Positions 1 through 7,858 of a stretch of 64,000 nucleotides of DNA are shown piece by piece (the first letter of the stretch is position 1; each line of letters starts with the position of its first letter). The position numbers and the translations under genes are program-made. The notes below the pieces were generated by a model. That model was not told the origin of the DNA. It saw only the letters and a list, made by a program, of their open reading frames with translations, and did not search any database. Source of the DNA: Mycolicibacterium novocastrense (lineage in GTDB: Bacteria; Actinomycetota; Actinomycetes; Mycobacteriales; Mycobacteriaceae); assembly GCF_001570485.1 (NCBI RefSeq), contig NZ_BCTA01000036.1:372001-436000 (forward strand), written 5' to 3'.

Positions 1-399
1 AACGAGGCCCGCGAGAAGGCGATGCAGCTGCTCGAGCGGGTGGGCATTGCGAATCAGGCCGACAAGTACCCGGCGCAGTTGTCCGGTGGCCAGCAGCAGC
101 GGGTGGCCATCGCGCGATCTTTGGCGATGAACCCGAAGGTGATGCTGTTCGACGAACCGACCAGCGCGCTGGACCCCGAAATGATCAACGAAGTGCTCAA
201 CGTCATGACGTCGCTGGCCAAAGACGGGATGACGATGTTGGTCGTGACGCACGAGATGGGTTTTGCCCGGGGCGCGGCCAACCGGGTGGTGTTCATGGCC
301 GACGGCGCAATCGTCGAGGCGGCCGAACCCGACCAGTTCTTCACCAACCCCCAAAGCGACCGTGCCAAAGACTTTCTCGGCAAGATCCTTCACCACTAG
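1..399 (+). CDS. gluA: Glutamate/polar amino-acid ABC transporter ATP-binding protein, 5'-truncated
   Basis: ATPase subunit of an amino-acid importer, acting on the cytoplasmic face of the membrane. The frame is open from base 1, so the N-terminus with the Walker A loop lies outside the window. The visible 132 residues hold the ABC signature [13 protein letters not shown], the Walker B segment [13 protein letters not shown] and the switch histidine in VVTHEMGFA. The Q-rich signature and short C-terminus are typical of the GlnQ/GluA polar amino-acid class. It is followed 16 bases later by the binding-protein gene and then two permeases, so the four form one operon. Glutamate as substrate is inferred from similarity to actinobacterial GluABCD. 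Confidence 0.9.
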   Translation, partial: NEAREKAMQLLERVGIANQADKYPAQLSGGQQQRVAIARSLAMNPKVMLFDEPTSALDPEMINEVLNVMTSLAKDGMTMLVVTHEMGFARGAANRVVFMADGAIVEAAEPDQFFTNPQSDRAKDFLGKILHH

Positions 400-415
400 T
401 CGAAAGGAATCTCCA

Positions 416-1228
416 ATGCCATCGATCTCCAGGCGCGTTCTGGGAGCGCTCGCTCTCGCCGTCGCGCTGCCTCTGTCCGCCACCGCCTGCGGTGGTGGGA
501 GCGACGGCGACACGATCGTCATCGGCACCAAGTTCGACCAGCCCGGGCTCGGAATGAAGAATCCCAACGGCAGCATGAGCGGCTTCGACGTCGACGTGGC
601 GAAGTACGTCGCCCAGCAGCTCGGCTATCCCGAGGACAAGATCGAGTGGAAGGAAGCGCCGTCCGGTCAACGCGAGACGCTGATTCAGAACGGGCAGGTG
701 AAGTACATCGTTGCGACGTACTCGATCACCGAGGCGCGGGAGAAGAAGGTCGATTTCGCCGGACCGTATCTGATCACCGGCCAGAGCCTGTTGGTGCGCG
801 CCGACAACACCGACATCACCGGTGAGGCATCGCTGGAGAACAACAAGAAGCTCTGCTCGGTGTCGGGATCCACACCCGCTCAACGCATCAAGGACAAGTA
901 CCCCCGCGTACAACTGCAGCAGTACGACACGTACTCGGCCTGCGTCGAGGCGTTGAAGAACGGCGGCATCGACGCGGTGACGACCGACGAGGTGATCCTG
1001 GCCGGCTATGCCGCGCAGAACCCCGGTGCGTTCAAGGTCGTCGGCGGCACCTTCTCCGAGGAGCGCTACGGAATCGGTTTGAAGAAGGGCGATTCCGAGC
1101 TCCTGACGAAGATCAACGACGCGCTCGCGAAAATGATTCAGGAAGGCGCCTGGAAGAAGGCCTGGGACGACAACCTCGGGGCGGCGGGGATTCCCGCGCC
1201 GCAGCCCCCGCAGATCAACCAGAGCTGA
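416..1228 (+). CDS. gluB: Glutamate-binding lipoprotein of the ABC transporter
   Basis: Extracytoplasmic solute-binding protein of family 3 (SBP_bac_3), 270 residues. The ATG at 416 is chosen because AAAGGA lies just upstream and it gives a signal peptide directly: SRR, a hydrophobic stretch, then Cys25 in SATACGGG as the probable lipidation site. The mature part has family features such as GFDVDVAKYVA, ITEAREKKVDFAGPY and a C-terminal amphipathic helix (IQEGAWKKAWDDN). It would capture the amino acid and deliver it to the GluC-GluD permease. Glutamate specificity is inferred from the family, not readable from residues. Confidence 0.9.
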   Translation: MPSISRRVLGALALAVALPLSATACGGGSDGDTIVIGTKFDQPGLGMKNPNGSMSGFDVDVAKYVAQQLGYPEDKIEWKEAPSGQRETLIQNGQVKYIVATYSITEAREKKVDFAGPYLITGQSLLVRADNTDITGEASLENNKKLCSVSGSTPAQRIKDKYPRVQLQQYDTYSACVEALKNGGIDAVTTDEVILAGYAAQNPGAFKVVGGTFSEERYGIGLKKGDSELLTKINDALAKMIQEGAWKKAWDDNLGAAGIPAPQPPQINQS

Positions 1229-1255
1229 CGGACCTCCCCCGCGCTAGGAGGTCAT

Positions 1256-1939
1256 GTGGAGGTTCTCCCCGGCTACACCGTCGGCCAGATCGTCGAGGCG
1301 TTCTGGACGACCATCCAGCTGACGGTCTACTCCGGCATCGGCGCGCTGGTGCTCGGCACGGTGCTGGCCGCGATGCGGCTGGCACCGGTGCCGGTGCTGC
1401 GTTGGCTCGGAACGACATACGTCAACGTGGTGCGCAATACGCCGCTGACGCTGATCATCCTGTTCTGCTCGTTCGGGTTGGCCGGGACCATGGGGATCAC
1501 GCTGGTCGACCCGAACTCGCGTACGTCCATCGAAGACAGCAACTTTCGTCTGGCGGTGCTCGGCCTGGCGCTGTACACCGCGGCATTCGTATGTGAGACG
1601 GTGCGCTCCGGGGTGAACACCGTGCCGCTGGGCCAGGCCGAGGCGGCGCGGTCGTTGGGGTTGACATTCGGGCAGAATCTGCGGCTCATCCTGATGCCAC
1701 AGGCTTTTCGAGCCGTGATCATTCCGCTGGGGTCGGTATTGATCGCCTTGACCAAGAACACCACGATCGCCTCGGCGATCGGCGTGGCCGAGGCGGCGTT
1801 GCTGATGAAGGAGATGATCGAGAACACAGCGGCGATCCTCACCATCGGTGCGATCTTCGCAGCCGGCTTCGTCGTCCTCACACTGCCGACCGGACTGTTC
1901 TTCGGCTGGCTCGGCAAACGGATGGCGGTCAACCGATGA
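1256..1939 (+). CDS. gluC: Glutamate ABC transporter permease
   Basis: Inner-membrane permease of the HisM/GlnP type, 227 residues. The GTG at 1256 follows a strong TAGGAGG site. An N-terminal segment TVGQIVEAFWTTIQLTVYSG leads into several hydrophobic helices. The cytoplasmic coupling (EAA) loop is visible as GQAEAARSLGLTFGQ, which contacts the ATPase. The stop overlaps the next gene by four bases (ATGA), indicating translational coupling with the second permease. Confidence 0.9.
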   Translation: MEVLPGYTVGQIVEAFWTTIQLTVYSGIGALVLGTVLAAMRLAPVPVLRWLGTTYVNVVRNTPLTLIILFCSFGLAGTMGITLVDPNSRTSIEDSNFRLAVLGLALYTAAFVCETVRSGVNTVPLGQAEAARSLGLTFGQNLRLILMPQAFRAVIIPLGSVLIALTKNTTIASAIGVAEAALLMKEMIENTAAILTIGAIFAAGFVVLTLPTGLFFGWLGKRMAVNR

Positions 1940-2817
1940 GTTCGGCTTCTGTCCTCTTCGACGCTCCGGGACCGCGGGCGCGGGTTCGTAACTGGTTCGT
2001 GGCGGCGATCGTCATCGTCGTCACCGCGCTGGTCCTGGTCGCGGTGCTCGTGCAGATGGCGGCCAAGGATCAGCTCACGGCGGCCAAATGGAAGCCGTTC
2101 CTGACGGCCGACCTGTGGAGGACGTACGTACTGCCCGGCGTGCAAGGCACGTTGACCGCCGCGGCGGTGTCGATCGTGCTGGCGCTGATACTCGGTCTGC
2201 TGCTCGGTGTGGGCCGACTCTCGACACACGGCCTGCTTCGGTGGCCGTGCGCGGTCATCGTCGAATTCTTCCGTGCCGTACCGGTTCTGATCATGATGCT
2301 GTTCGCGTTCGCGCTGTACGCCGCCTACGACATGTTCCCGTCCAGGCATCTGGCGCTCGCCGCGGTCATCACCGGGCTGACGCTCTACAACGGCGCAGTC
2401 ATCGCCGAGATCGTGCGCGCCGGCGTCCACGCCCTGCCCCGCGGCCAGTCGGAGGCGGCCTATGCCCTCGGCATGACGTGGGGCCAGACGATGCGCTCGA
2501 TCCTGTTGCCGCAGGCGATCACGTCGATGCTGCCGGTGCTGATCTCGCAACTCGTCGTCGTCCTCAAGGACACCGCGATCGGCTACATCATCACGTTCCT
2601 CGAACTCGTGCGCCAGGGCGTGCAGATGGGTACCGCCTACAGCAATCTGCTGCCAGCGCTGATCGTGGTCGCGTTGTTGATCATCACCGTGAACTTCACG
2701 CTGTCCTGGGTGGCGACCCGGGTGGAAGCGCGGATGCGGCGTTCGCGTCGTGGTCCGACGCCGCTTGAGACCGAGGCCGTCGAGCAGGAGGGCGCACCTG
2801 GCGCTAAAGCCGTGTGA
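1936..2817 (+). CDS. gluD: Glutamate ABC transporter permease
   Basis: Second permease subunit, 293 residues, pairing with GluC to form the membrane channel. It has an N-terminal helix near residues 18-40, a longer periplasmic stretch, and the EAA coupling loop RGQSEAAYALGMTWGQT. The hydrophilic tail (RVEARMRRSRRG onward) is a variable extension. The stop codon abuts the stop of the opposite-strand oxidoreductase with no base between them, and no terminator hairpin is visible, so read-through between the convergent units is possible. Confidence 0.9.
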   Translation: MSSASVLFDAPGPRARVRNWFVAAIVIVVTALVLVAVLVQMAAKDQLTAAKWKPFLTADLWRTYVLPGVQGTLTAAAVSIVLALILGLLLGVGRLSTHGLLRWPCAVIVEFFRAVPVLIMMLFAFALYAAYDMFPSRHLALAAVITGLTLYNGAVIAEIVRAGVHALPRGQSEAAYALGMTWGQTMRSILLPQAITSMLPVLISQLVVVLKDTAIGYIITFLELVRQGVQMGTAYSNLLPALIVVALLIITVNFTLSWVATRVEARMRRSRRGPTPLETEAVEQEGAPGAKAV

Positions 2818-3639
2818 TCAGGCCAGTTCCGCGCATCGGGCCAGCAACTCGTCGTCGGGCGGCTGATAGAAGGACAACACGACGTGCTGGCAGCCGAGTC
2901 GGCCGTAATCGGCCAGGGAGTCCAGCTGGGCGTCGACCTGATCGGGCTGCTCCGGATGCAGGAACAACTGCACGCCCCGTCGGATCGACGCTGGGTCACG
3001 GCTTTCGGCCGCGCACGCCTCGTCGAGACCGTGGCTGGCGGCCGCCCATTCCTGGGGCGAGGTACTCGGCATGTTCCATTCGTCGGCGTGGCGTGCCGCG
3101 ACGCGCAACATCTTCGGCTGCGACGCGCCAACGACGATCGGCGGATGCGGACGTTGGAGCGGCTTGGGATCGCAGAGCGCCTGCTGCAGCGTGAAGAAAC
3201 GGCCGATGAAGTCGACCGTCTCCTCGGTCCACAGCCTGCGGATGACCGTCAGCGCCTCGTCGACCATCGCGACCCGCTGTCCCGGCGGCGGAAAGTCGAT
3301 CCCGTAACCGCGGTGCTCGGCCTCGTGCCAGCCGGCCCCGAGACCGAAGTCCAGTCGCCCGCCGGAGATGTGGTCCACGGTGACGGCCATCTTCGCCAGC
3401 ACCGCGGGGTTGCGATAGGTGACACCGCTGACCAGGCAGCCCACGCGGGCGCGCCGCACGACGACCGCCATCGCGGCGAGACTGGTCCACCCCTCGTGGG
3501 TCGGCGTCGTGGGATCGACCAGGCCGTAGAAGTGGTCGTAGTTCCACACCGCCGGGAATCCGAGGTCGTCGGCGGTCCGCCAGAACCGCTCGAGGACCGG
3601 GTAGTCGAAGGTGGGCGCCAGCTTGACGGACAACTGCAT
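2818..3639 (-). CDS. LLM-class flavin/F420-dependent oxidoreductase
   Basis: Luciferase-like monooxygenase-fold protein, 273 residues. It starts MQLSVKLAPTFDYP and has the class features WNYDHFYG, the strand-and-turn GRLDFGLGAGWHEAEHRGYG, and HPPIVVGASQPKMLRVAARH near the cofactor-binding end. Mycobacterial members often use F420 rather than FMN, but the sequence alone does not settle this. The substrate is unknown. It is a single gene convergent with gluD and separated from recX by about 90 bases. Confidence 0.8.
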   Translation of the reverse strand: MQLSVKLAPTFDYPVLERFWRTADDLGFPAVWNYDHFYGLVDPTTPTHEGWTSLAAMAVVVRRARVGCLVSGVTYRNPAVLAKMAVTVDHISGGRLDFGLGAGWHEAEHRGYGIDFPPPGQRVAMVDEALTVIRRLWTEETVDFIGRFFTLQQALCDPKPLQRPHPPIVVGASQPKMLRVAARHADEWNMPSTSPQEWAAASHGLDEACAAESRDPASIRRGVQLFLHPEQPDQVDAQLDSLADYGRLGCQHVVLSFYQPPDDELLARCAELA

Positions 3640-3727
3640 GCAAAATGCTTACGCGGTCGGCTATTTCCTTGCAACCGGCCACGCTACGTGCGCCGAGGAC
3701 TCGACTTCTCGACCACGGTCTGGAGTC

Positions 3728-4252
3728 CTAGACCTGGCGACGCTCGCGTTCGTTGGCCAAAGCGACCTTGACGACGTCGAACGCCATCGTTTGGTTGTAG
3801 CCGCGCCGGGCGAGCATCCCGACGAGCCGACGGGCCAGCTTGGCGTCGTCGCCATCGGCCAGCTTTTCGCGGCGCAGCTTGTCGGCCACGAGTCGCTCGG
3901 CGCGGGCGCGTTCGGCACCGGGTTCGTCGTCGGCCAGCGTCGCCTCGATGATGTCCGTGTCGACGCCTTTGGTCCGTAGCTCGGCAATCAACGCGCGCCT
4001 GCCTTTTCCGGCGTTCACCCGCCGGGATCGGACCCACTGTTCGGCGAAATTAGCGTCATCAACGAGGCCGACTTGTTCGAGCCGGTCGAGCACCTTTTCG
4101 CTGACGTCGTCTGGGTATCCACGCTTGGTGAGCTGGCCGGCCAGTTCGGCCCGAGTGCGCGCTCGCGCGGTGAGCAGACGCAGACACACATTTCGCGCCT
4201 GCTCCTCGCGCGAGGCCTCAGAAGTCGACGGGGGCGGGCAGGACTTCGTCAT
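3728..4252 (-). CDS. recX: Regulatory protein RecX
   Basis: Inhibitor of RecA filament extension and ATPase activity, 174 residues, the usual mycobacterial size. Three-helix repeats are visible ([62 protein letters not shown]). The start at 4252 lies inside the end of recA, a 35-base overlap like that of recA-recX in related mycobacteria. The two genes therefore form one leftward operon under the DNA-damage promoters upstream of recA. Confidence 0.93.
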   Translation of the reverse strand: MTKSCPPPSTSEASREEQARNVCLRLLTARARTRAELAGQLTKRGYPDDVSEKVLDRLEQVGLVDDANFAEQWVRSRRVNAGKGRRALIAELRTKGVDTDIIEATLADDEPGAERARAERLVADKLRREKLADGDDAKLARRLVGMLARRGYNQTMAFDVVKVALANERERRQV

Positions 4253-6350
4253 CGGTCACCACGGCGCCAATGCCGAGCTTCTCTTTGATCTTCTTTTCGA
4301 TCTCGTTGGCCACCTCGACGTTCTCGAGCAGGAAGTTGCGGGCGTTCTCCTTGCCCTGGCCCAACTGCTCACCTTCGTAGGTGAACCACGAGCCGGACTT
4401 GCGGATGAAGCCCTGCTCGACACCCATGTCGATGAGTGAGCCTTCCTTGCTGATGCCCTTGCCGTAGAGGATGTCGAACTCGGCCTGCTTGAACGGCGGC
4501 GACACCTTGTTCTTGACGACCTTGACCCGGGTGCGGTTACCGACCGCGTCGGTGCCGTCCTTGAGGGTCTCGATCCGCCTGACATCCATCCGGACCGAGG
4601 CGTAGAACTTCAAAGCCTTTCCGCCCGTTGTGGTTTCGGGCGAATTGTGCACCATGACGCCGTCGACGAAATAGTTGTGGTTACCCTCGACCTCGATGTC
4701 GAATCGATTCATCGATCGAGTATGTGGCTTGACGTGGACATCGAGGACTCGCGCCGGAACCAACCGCTGCGTGGGCTCGACGAACTGCGGTGTTACCGCG
4801 CCCTGACCGCGGAACCGAGGCAGCAACTTGTACTCCATCGAGGGCGTGATGTACGGGGCCACCAATTCCTGAAACTTCGCGCTGGACGCGGTGGAGAACA
4901 CCAGCACCGACTTTCCGGCCGCACCGGACAGCCGCAACCGTACGTCCAGACCGTGTGTATCGCGCAGATAATCACGCAGCCGGATCCGAGTGCCCTCACT
5001 CATGGCCTCGACACAAATCTCGATACGCCCGCTGCCACCCGCGGTGCGCTCCTGCAGCCCCTTGGAACGGACGGTGAACGTCCCGTCATCCATGTACCAG
5101 ATAGCAAGCGCCAGCGGAGTGAGCGCCTTGAGGTACTCCTCGGATAAGAACTTCTTACCGTCACCGAGATACACCGCCCGCTGCAGTTCAGCCAACTCGG
5201 GCAGCGGGGTGAAGTCGACGAACGTTGCGCCCTTGTCATTTACGTGGGTCGAGTGCTTGATATTGCCCAGAAGCGCTGTCTTCCACTGCAAATAGTCGAC
5301 CTGCTTGGCGCCGTGGCCCATTCTAAAGCGAACCCCATTACGGTCCCGGCGATTCGGCGACAGGTTGCCATCGCCCATCAAAGACCCGAGTACGACCTGA
5401 AACTGCTGATCGCTGAGTCGATGCGGCTCCGCGGCCATCACTCGATCACCGGCGACGAGGTCGCCCGCTTCCGTCCAGCCGGCGGGAGTGCGGATCAGGT
5501 GGTTCGGGGTAGCCGCGAACTGCGATTTGCCGTTGCCGCCCGACTTCTCGACGGTGAACTGAAGAAATTGCTCGGCGGGACCGTTGTTGAACCAGTTCAC
5601 CACCTTGCGGGGCACAACCTGATCGGTGTCCGGGTCATAGGACATGACCTCAACGTCCATCTTCTGGTTGACGATCTTGCCGATCTTCTCGGTGGTGCCG
5701 TCGGCCAACTGCACCCGGGTGCCATAGGCAAAACACCCGAACATCACACCGATTTTTTCGCGGAGCTGGTTGATGAAGATCGCGGTGGTGCCCGAGTTGC
5801 TCAACGCGCCGGTCATCTTGCGCAGCGCCTGGCTCATCAGCCGGGCCTGCAGGCCGACGTGGCTGTCGCCCATCTCCCCCTCGATCTCGGCGCGGGGCAC
5901 CAGCGCCGCCACCGAGTCGATGACCAGGATGTCCAGCGCGCCCGAACGGATCAGCATGTCGGCGATCTCCAGCGCCTGCTCACCGGTGTCGGGCTGGCTG
6001 ACCAGCAGCGCGTCGGTGTCCACCCCGAGCTTCTTGGCGTACTCGGGATCCAGCGCGTGCTCGGCGTCGATGAACGCGGCAATCCCGCCGGCGGCCTGCG
6101 CGTTCGCGACGGCGTGCAGGGCGACGGTGGTCTTACCCGAGGACTCCGGGCCGTAGATCTCGATGACCCTGCCCCGCGGCAGGCCGCCGATGCCGAGGGC
6201 CACGTCCAGGGCGATCGAACCGGTCGGGATGACCGAGATCGGCTGGCGGACCTCTTCGCCGAGCCGCATCACCGACCCCTTGCCGAAGTTCTTGTCGATC
6301 TGCGCGAGTGCCAGCTCGAGGGCCTTCTCGCGGTCGGGTGCCTGCGCCAT
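4218..6350 (-). CDS. recA: Recombinase RecA precursor containing an intein
   Basis: DNA strand-exchange protein and SOS co-protease. The 710-residue precursor is a 346-residue RecA interrupted after Gly205 (IGVMFG) by a 364-residue intein. The exteins carry Walker [46 protein letters not shown], loop 2 and the C-terminal acidic tail. The first C-extein residue is Ser ([18 protein letters not shown]), the nucleophile needed for splicing. At the other known mycobacterial insertion point (KNK/xSPPF) this protein has Val and no insertion. Expression is expected to be damage-inducible from the promoter and LexA box upstream. Confidence 0.96.
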   Translation of the reverse strand: MAQAPDREKALELALAQIDKNFGKGSVMRLGEEVRQPISVIPTGSIALDVALGIGGLPRGRVIEIYGPESSGKTTVALHAVANAQAAGGIAAFIDAEHALDPEYAKKLGVDTDALLVSQPDTGEQALEIADMLIRSGALDILVIDSVAALVPRAEIEGEMGDSHVGLQARLMSQALRKMTGALSNSGTTAIFINQLREKIGVMFGCFAYGTRVQLADGTTEKIGKIVNQKMDVEVMSYDPDTDQVVPRKVVNWFNNGPAEQFLQFTVEKSGGNGKSQFAATPNHLIRTPAGWTEAGDLVAGDRVMAAEPHRLSDQQFQVVLGSLMGDGNLSPNRRDRNGVRFRMGHGAKQVDYLQWKTALLGNIKHSTHVNDKGATFVDFTPLPELAELQRAVYLGDGKKFLSEEYLKALTPLALAIWYMDDGTFTVRSKGLQERTAGGSGRIEICVEAMSEGTRIRLRDYLRDTHGLDVRLRLSGAAGKSVLVFSTASSAKFQELVAPYITPSMEYKLLPRFRGQGAVTPQFVEPTQRLVPARVLDVHVKPHTRSMNRFDIEVEGNHNYFVDGVMVHNSPETTTGGKALKFYASVRMDVRRIETLKDGTDAVGNRTRVKVVKNKVSPPFKQAEFDILYGKGISKEGSLIDMGVEQGFIRKSGSWFTYEGEQLGQGKENARNFLLENVEVANEIEKKIKEKLGIGAVVTDDEVLPAPVDF
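4644..5735 (-). other. RecA intein with LAGLIDADG homing endonuclease domain
   Basis: Residues 206-569 of the precursor. The N-terminal splicing block begins [14 protein letters not shown] with catalytic Cys1, and the TxxH-type block B is [12 protein letters not shown]. The C-terminal end is [13 protein letters not shown], giving the penultimate His and terminal Asn required for cleavage, followed by Ser+1. Two LAGLIDADG-like helices are visible ([12 protein letters not shown] and [13 protein letters not shown]), so both self-splicing and homing endonuclease functions look intact. Length and position match what I recall for the M. leprae RecA intein, not the M. tuberculosis one. Confidence 0.93.
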
Positions 6351-6411
6351 GGTGGTCTCCGTCCTTCGGATGTCTAGCTGTTCGGTGATCGGTTTCGATC
6401 AGTTGGCCGTG

Positions 6412-6434
6412 ACGCTAGAGGCAGCCACCGACAA
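6412..6434 (-). promoter_or_regulatory. RecA-NDp (PafBC-type) damage promoter of recA
   Basis: Read leftward, the sequence is TTGTCGGTG, eight bases, then TAGCGT. This fits the mycobacterial RecA-NDp consensus (TTGTCRGTG-N8-TANNNT) used by the LexA-independent, PafBC-controlled DNA-damage response. The -10 element lies about 60 bases upstream of the recA start. Confidence 0.7.
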
Positions 6435-6494
6435 GTTCTGTGACAAGTCGGCCGGACCAGCAGCATCTAGCCGTCGAACACTGCCCACAGTAGA

Positions 6495-6508
6495 CGAACA
6501 CCTGTTCG
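6495..6508. promoter_or_regulatory. LexA (SOS) box
   Basis: The perfect palindrome CGAACACCTGTTCG matches the mycobacterial/Bacillus-type SOS box core GAAC-N4-GTTC. It lies about 145 bases upstream of recA and about 105 bases upstream of hypA. It most likely controls the distal recA promoter, but its position between divergent genes leaves an effect on the hydrogenase operon possible. Confidence 0.75.
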
Positions 6509-6547
6509 ACTCAAGTGAGACACGCCGTGGGATGGGCTGCGTGTCGA

Positions 6548-6580
6548 ATAGGCCGCTCCTGCGGGCGCCGCGCGGCCTAT
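6548..6580 (+). promoter_or_regulatory. Inverted repeat upstream of hypA
   Basis: ATAGGCCGC at 6548-6556 is exactly inverted as GCGGCCTAT at 6572-6580, 32 bases before the hypA start. It could be an operator or a 5'-leader hairpin of the hydrogenase operon. I cannot assign a regulator. Confidence 0.4.
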
Positions 6581-6612
6581 CGTGAAGTCATCCCGGCCGA
6601 AACGGGGTCCGC

Positions 6613-6942
6613 GTGCACGAGATGGCGATAACGCAGAGTGTGGTCGATGCGGTGTGCGAGCACGCCGCGGGACGCCGGGTGCACTGCGTCAAGCTGGAGG
6701 TCGGCGCGCTGTGCGCCGTCGTACCGGACTCGATGCGGTTCTGCTTCGAACTCGCCACCGCGGGCACCGTCGCCGACGGCGCGCGCCTGGACCTCGATGT
6801 GCAACCCGGCGCGGCGCGCTGTCACACCTGCGGCCAAAGCTTCGAACTACCCGATCTGATTCTGTTGTGTCCCTGCGGCAGTGCCGATGTCGAGGTGACC
6901 GCCGGTCGGGATCTGAGGATTCTCTCGATGGAGGTGAGTTGA
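6613..6942 (+). CDS. hypA: Hydrogenase maturation nickel metallochaperone HypA
   Basis: Delivers nickel, with HypB, to the hydrogenase large-subunit precursor. 109 residues. The GTG at 6613 gives the conserved N-terminus MHEMAI, whose His2 binds nickel. The zinc site is CHTCGQSF followed by LLCPCGSADVEV; the second half reads C-P-C rather than the usual C-x-x-C, a small deviation. It is the first gene of the rightward hydrogenase block and sits two bases before hypB. Confidence 0.92.
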   Translation: MHEMAITQSVVDAVCEHAAGRRVHCVKLEVGALCAVVPDSMRFCFELATAGTVADGARLDLDVQPGAARCHTCGQSFELPDLILLCPCGSADVEVTAGRDLRILSMEVS

Positions 6943-6944
6943 GC

Positions 6945-7736
6945 ATGTGCGCGACCTGCGGCTGCGGCGACGACGGTGCGACCATCACCACGCCGGGACA
7001 CACCCACCTCCACCCTCACGAGCATGACCATCTCCACGAAGGCGAACACGTCCACACCGAGACCATCACGCTCGAGCAGAAGGTGCTCGCCAAGAACGAC
7101 GAGCTCGCCGAACGGAACCGCGCATGGCTGGCCGCCCGCAACATCCTGGCGCTCAACCTCACCAGCTCGCCGGGCGCCGGTAAGACCACCCTTCTGGAAC
7201 GCGCCATCCGCGATCTGCACCCGGATCGCCCGGTCGCGGTCATCGAAGGCGATCAGGAGACGCTGCTGGACGCCGAACGCATCAGGGCCGCGGGAGCGCG
7301 GGCCGTACAGGTCAACACCGGCGCGGGCTGCCATCTCGACGCCACCATGGTGCAACGGGCACTGGAGACCCTCGACCCCGAGCCGGGGTCGCTTCTGTTC
7401 ATCGAGAACGTCGGCAACCTCGTCTGCCCCGCTCTGTTCGATCTGGGTGAGCGCAGCAAAGTCGTCGTGATCTCGGTGACGGAGGGCGACGACAAGCCGC
7501 TGAAGTATCCACACATGTTCGCCGCGGCGGGACTGGTGATCGTGAACAAGACCGACCTGCTGCCGTATGTCGCTTTCGATCTTGAGAAATGCCGCGACCA
7601 CGTACGCTCGCTGAACCCAGGCGCGCAGATACTGACCATGTCGGCCGCCACCGGCGACGGTGTCGCGCGGTGGTACGACTGGATCGACGATTGCGCGAAC
7701 TCGGCTTCTGCGCTCGCACCCGTTGACAAGATATAA
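6945..7736 (+). CDS. hypB: Hydrogenase nickel incorporation GTPase HypB
   Basis: GTPase that drives nickel insertion into the [NiFe] site, 263 residues. It starts MCATCGCGDDG, a Cys-rich high-affinity nickel motif. A histidine-rich stretch at about residues 19-37 is suited to nickel storage. The G domain shows Walker A SSPGAGKTT, the metal-site segment NTGAGCHLDATM and the guanine-specificity motif NKTDLLP. The ATG at 6945 is two bases after hypA and preceded by GGAGGTGAG. A 122-base gap holding repeats separates it from the structural genes. Confidence 0.93.
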   Translation: MCATCGCGDDGATITTPGHTHLHPHEHDHLHEGEHVHTETITLEQKVLAKNDELAERNRAWLAARNILALNLTSSPGAGKTTLLERAIRDLHPDRPVAVIEGDQETLLDAERIRAAGARAVQVNTGAGCHLDATMVQRALETLDPEPGSLLFIENVGNLVCPALFDLGERSKVVVISVTEGDDKPLKYPHMFAAAGLVIVNKTDLLPYVAFDLEKCRDHVRSLNPGAQILTMSAATGDGVARWYDWIDDCANSASALAPVDKI

Positions 7737-7759
7737 CCCCCGGAGTAAACCCAGACTCA

Positions 7760-7776
7760 GCGCCGGAATTCGGCGC
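7760..7776. repeat. Short hairpin between hypB and hydrogenase small subunit
   Basis: GCGCCG, a five-base loop GAATT, then CGGCGC. It lies 24 bases after hypB. It could slow or process the transcript between the maturation pair and the structural genes. Confidence 0.35.
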
Positions 7777-7800
7777 CGCGGCACAACGTGAAGTTGGGAG

Positions 7801-7839
7801 CCCCAGCCCGGCTCCCGGTCGTGAGGGCCCCAGCCCGGC
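7801..7839. repeat. Direct repeat CCCCAGCCCGGC in the leader of the small subunit gene
   Basis: The 12-base unit occurs at 7801-7812 and 7828-7839 (27-base period), ending 19 bases before the small-subunit start. No function is known; it may be a C-rich pairing or protein-binding site in the leader. Confidence 0.35.
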
Positions 7840-7858
7840 CCCCAGGAAGCTGTGACCT

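Noticed and set aside
5244-6377. Open frame antisense to recA
   Set aside because: Its product has low-complexity Arg/Gly/Asp/His composition and no family pattern; the opposite strand encodes RecA and its intein unambiguously.
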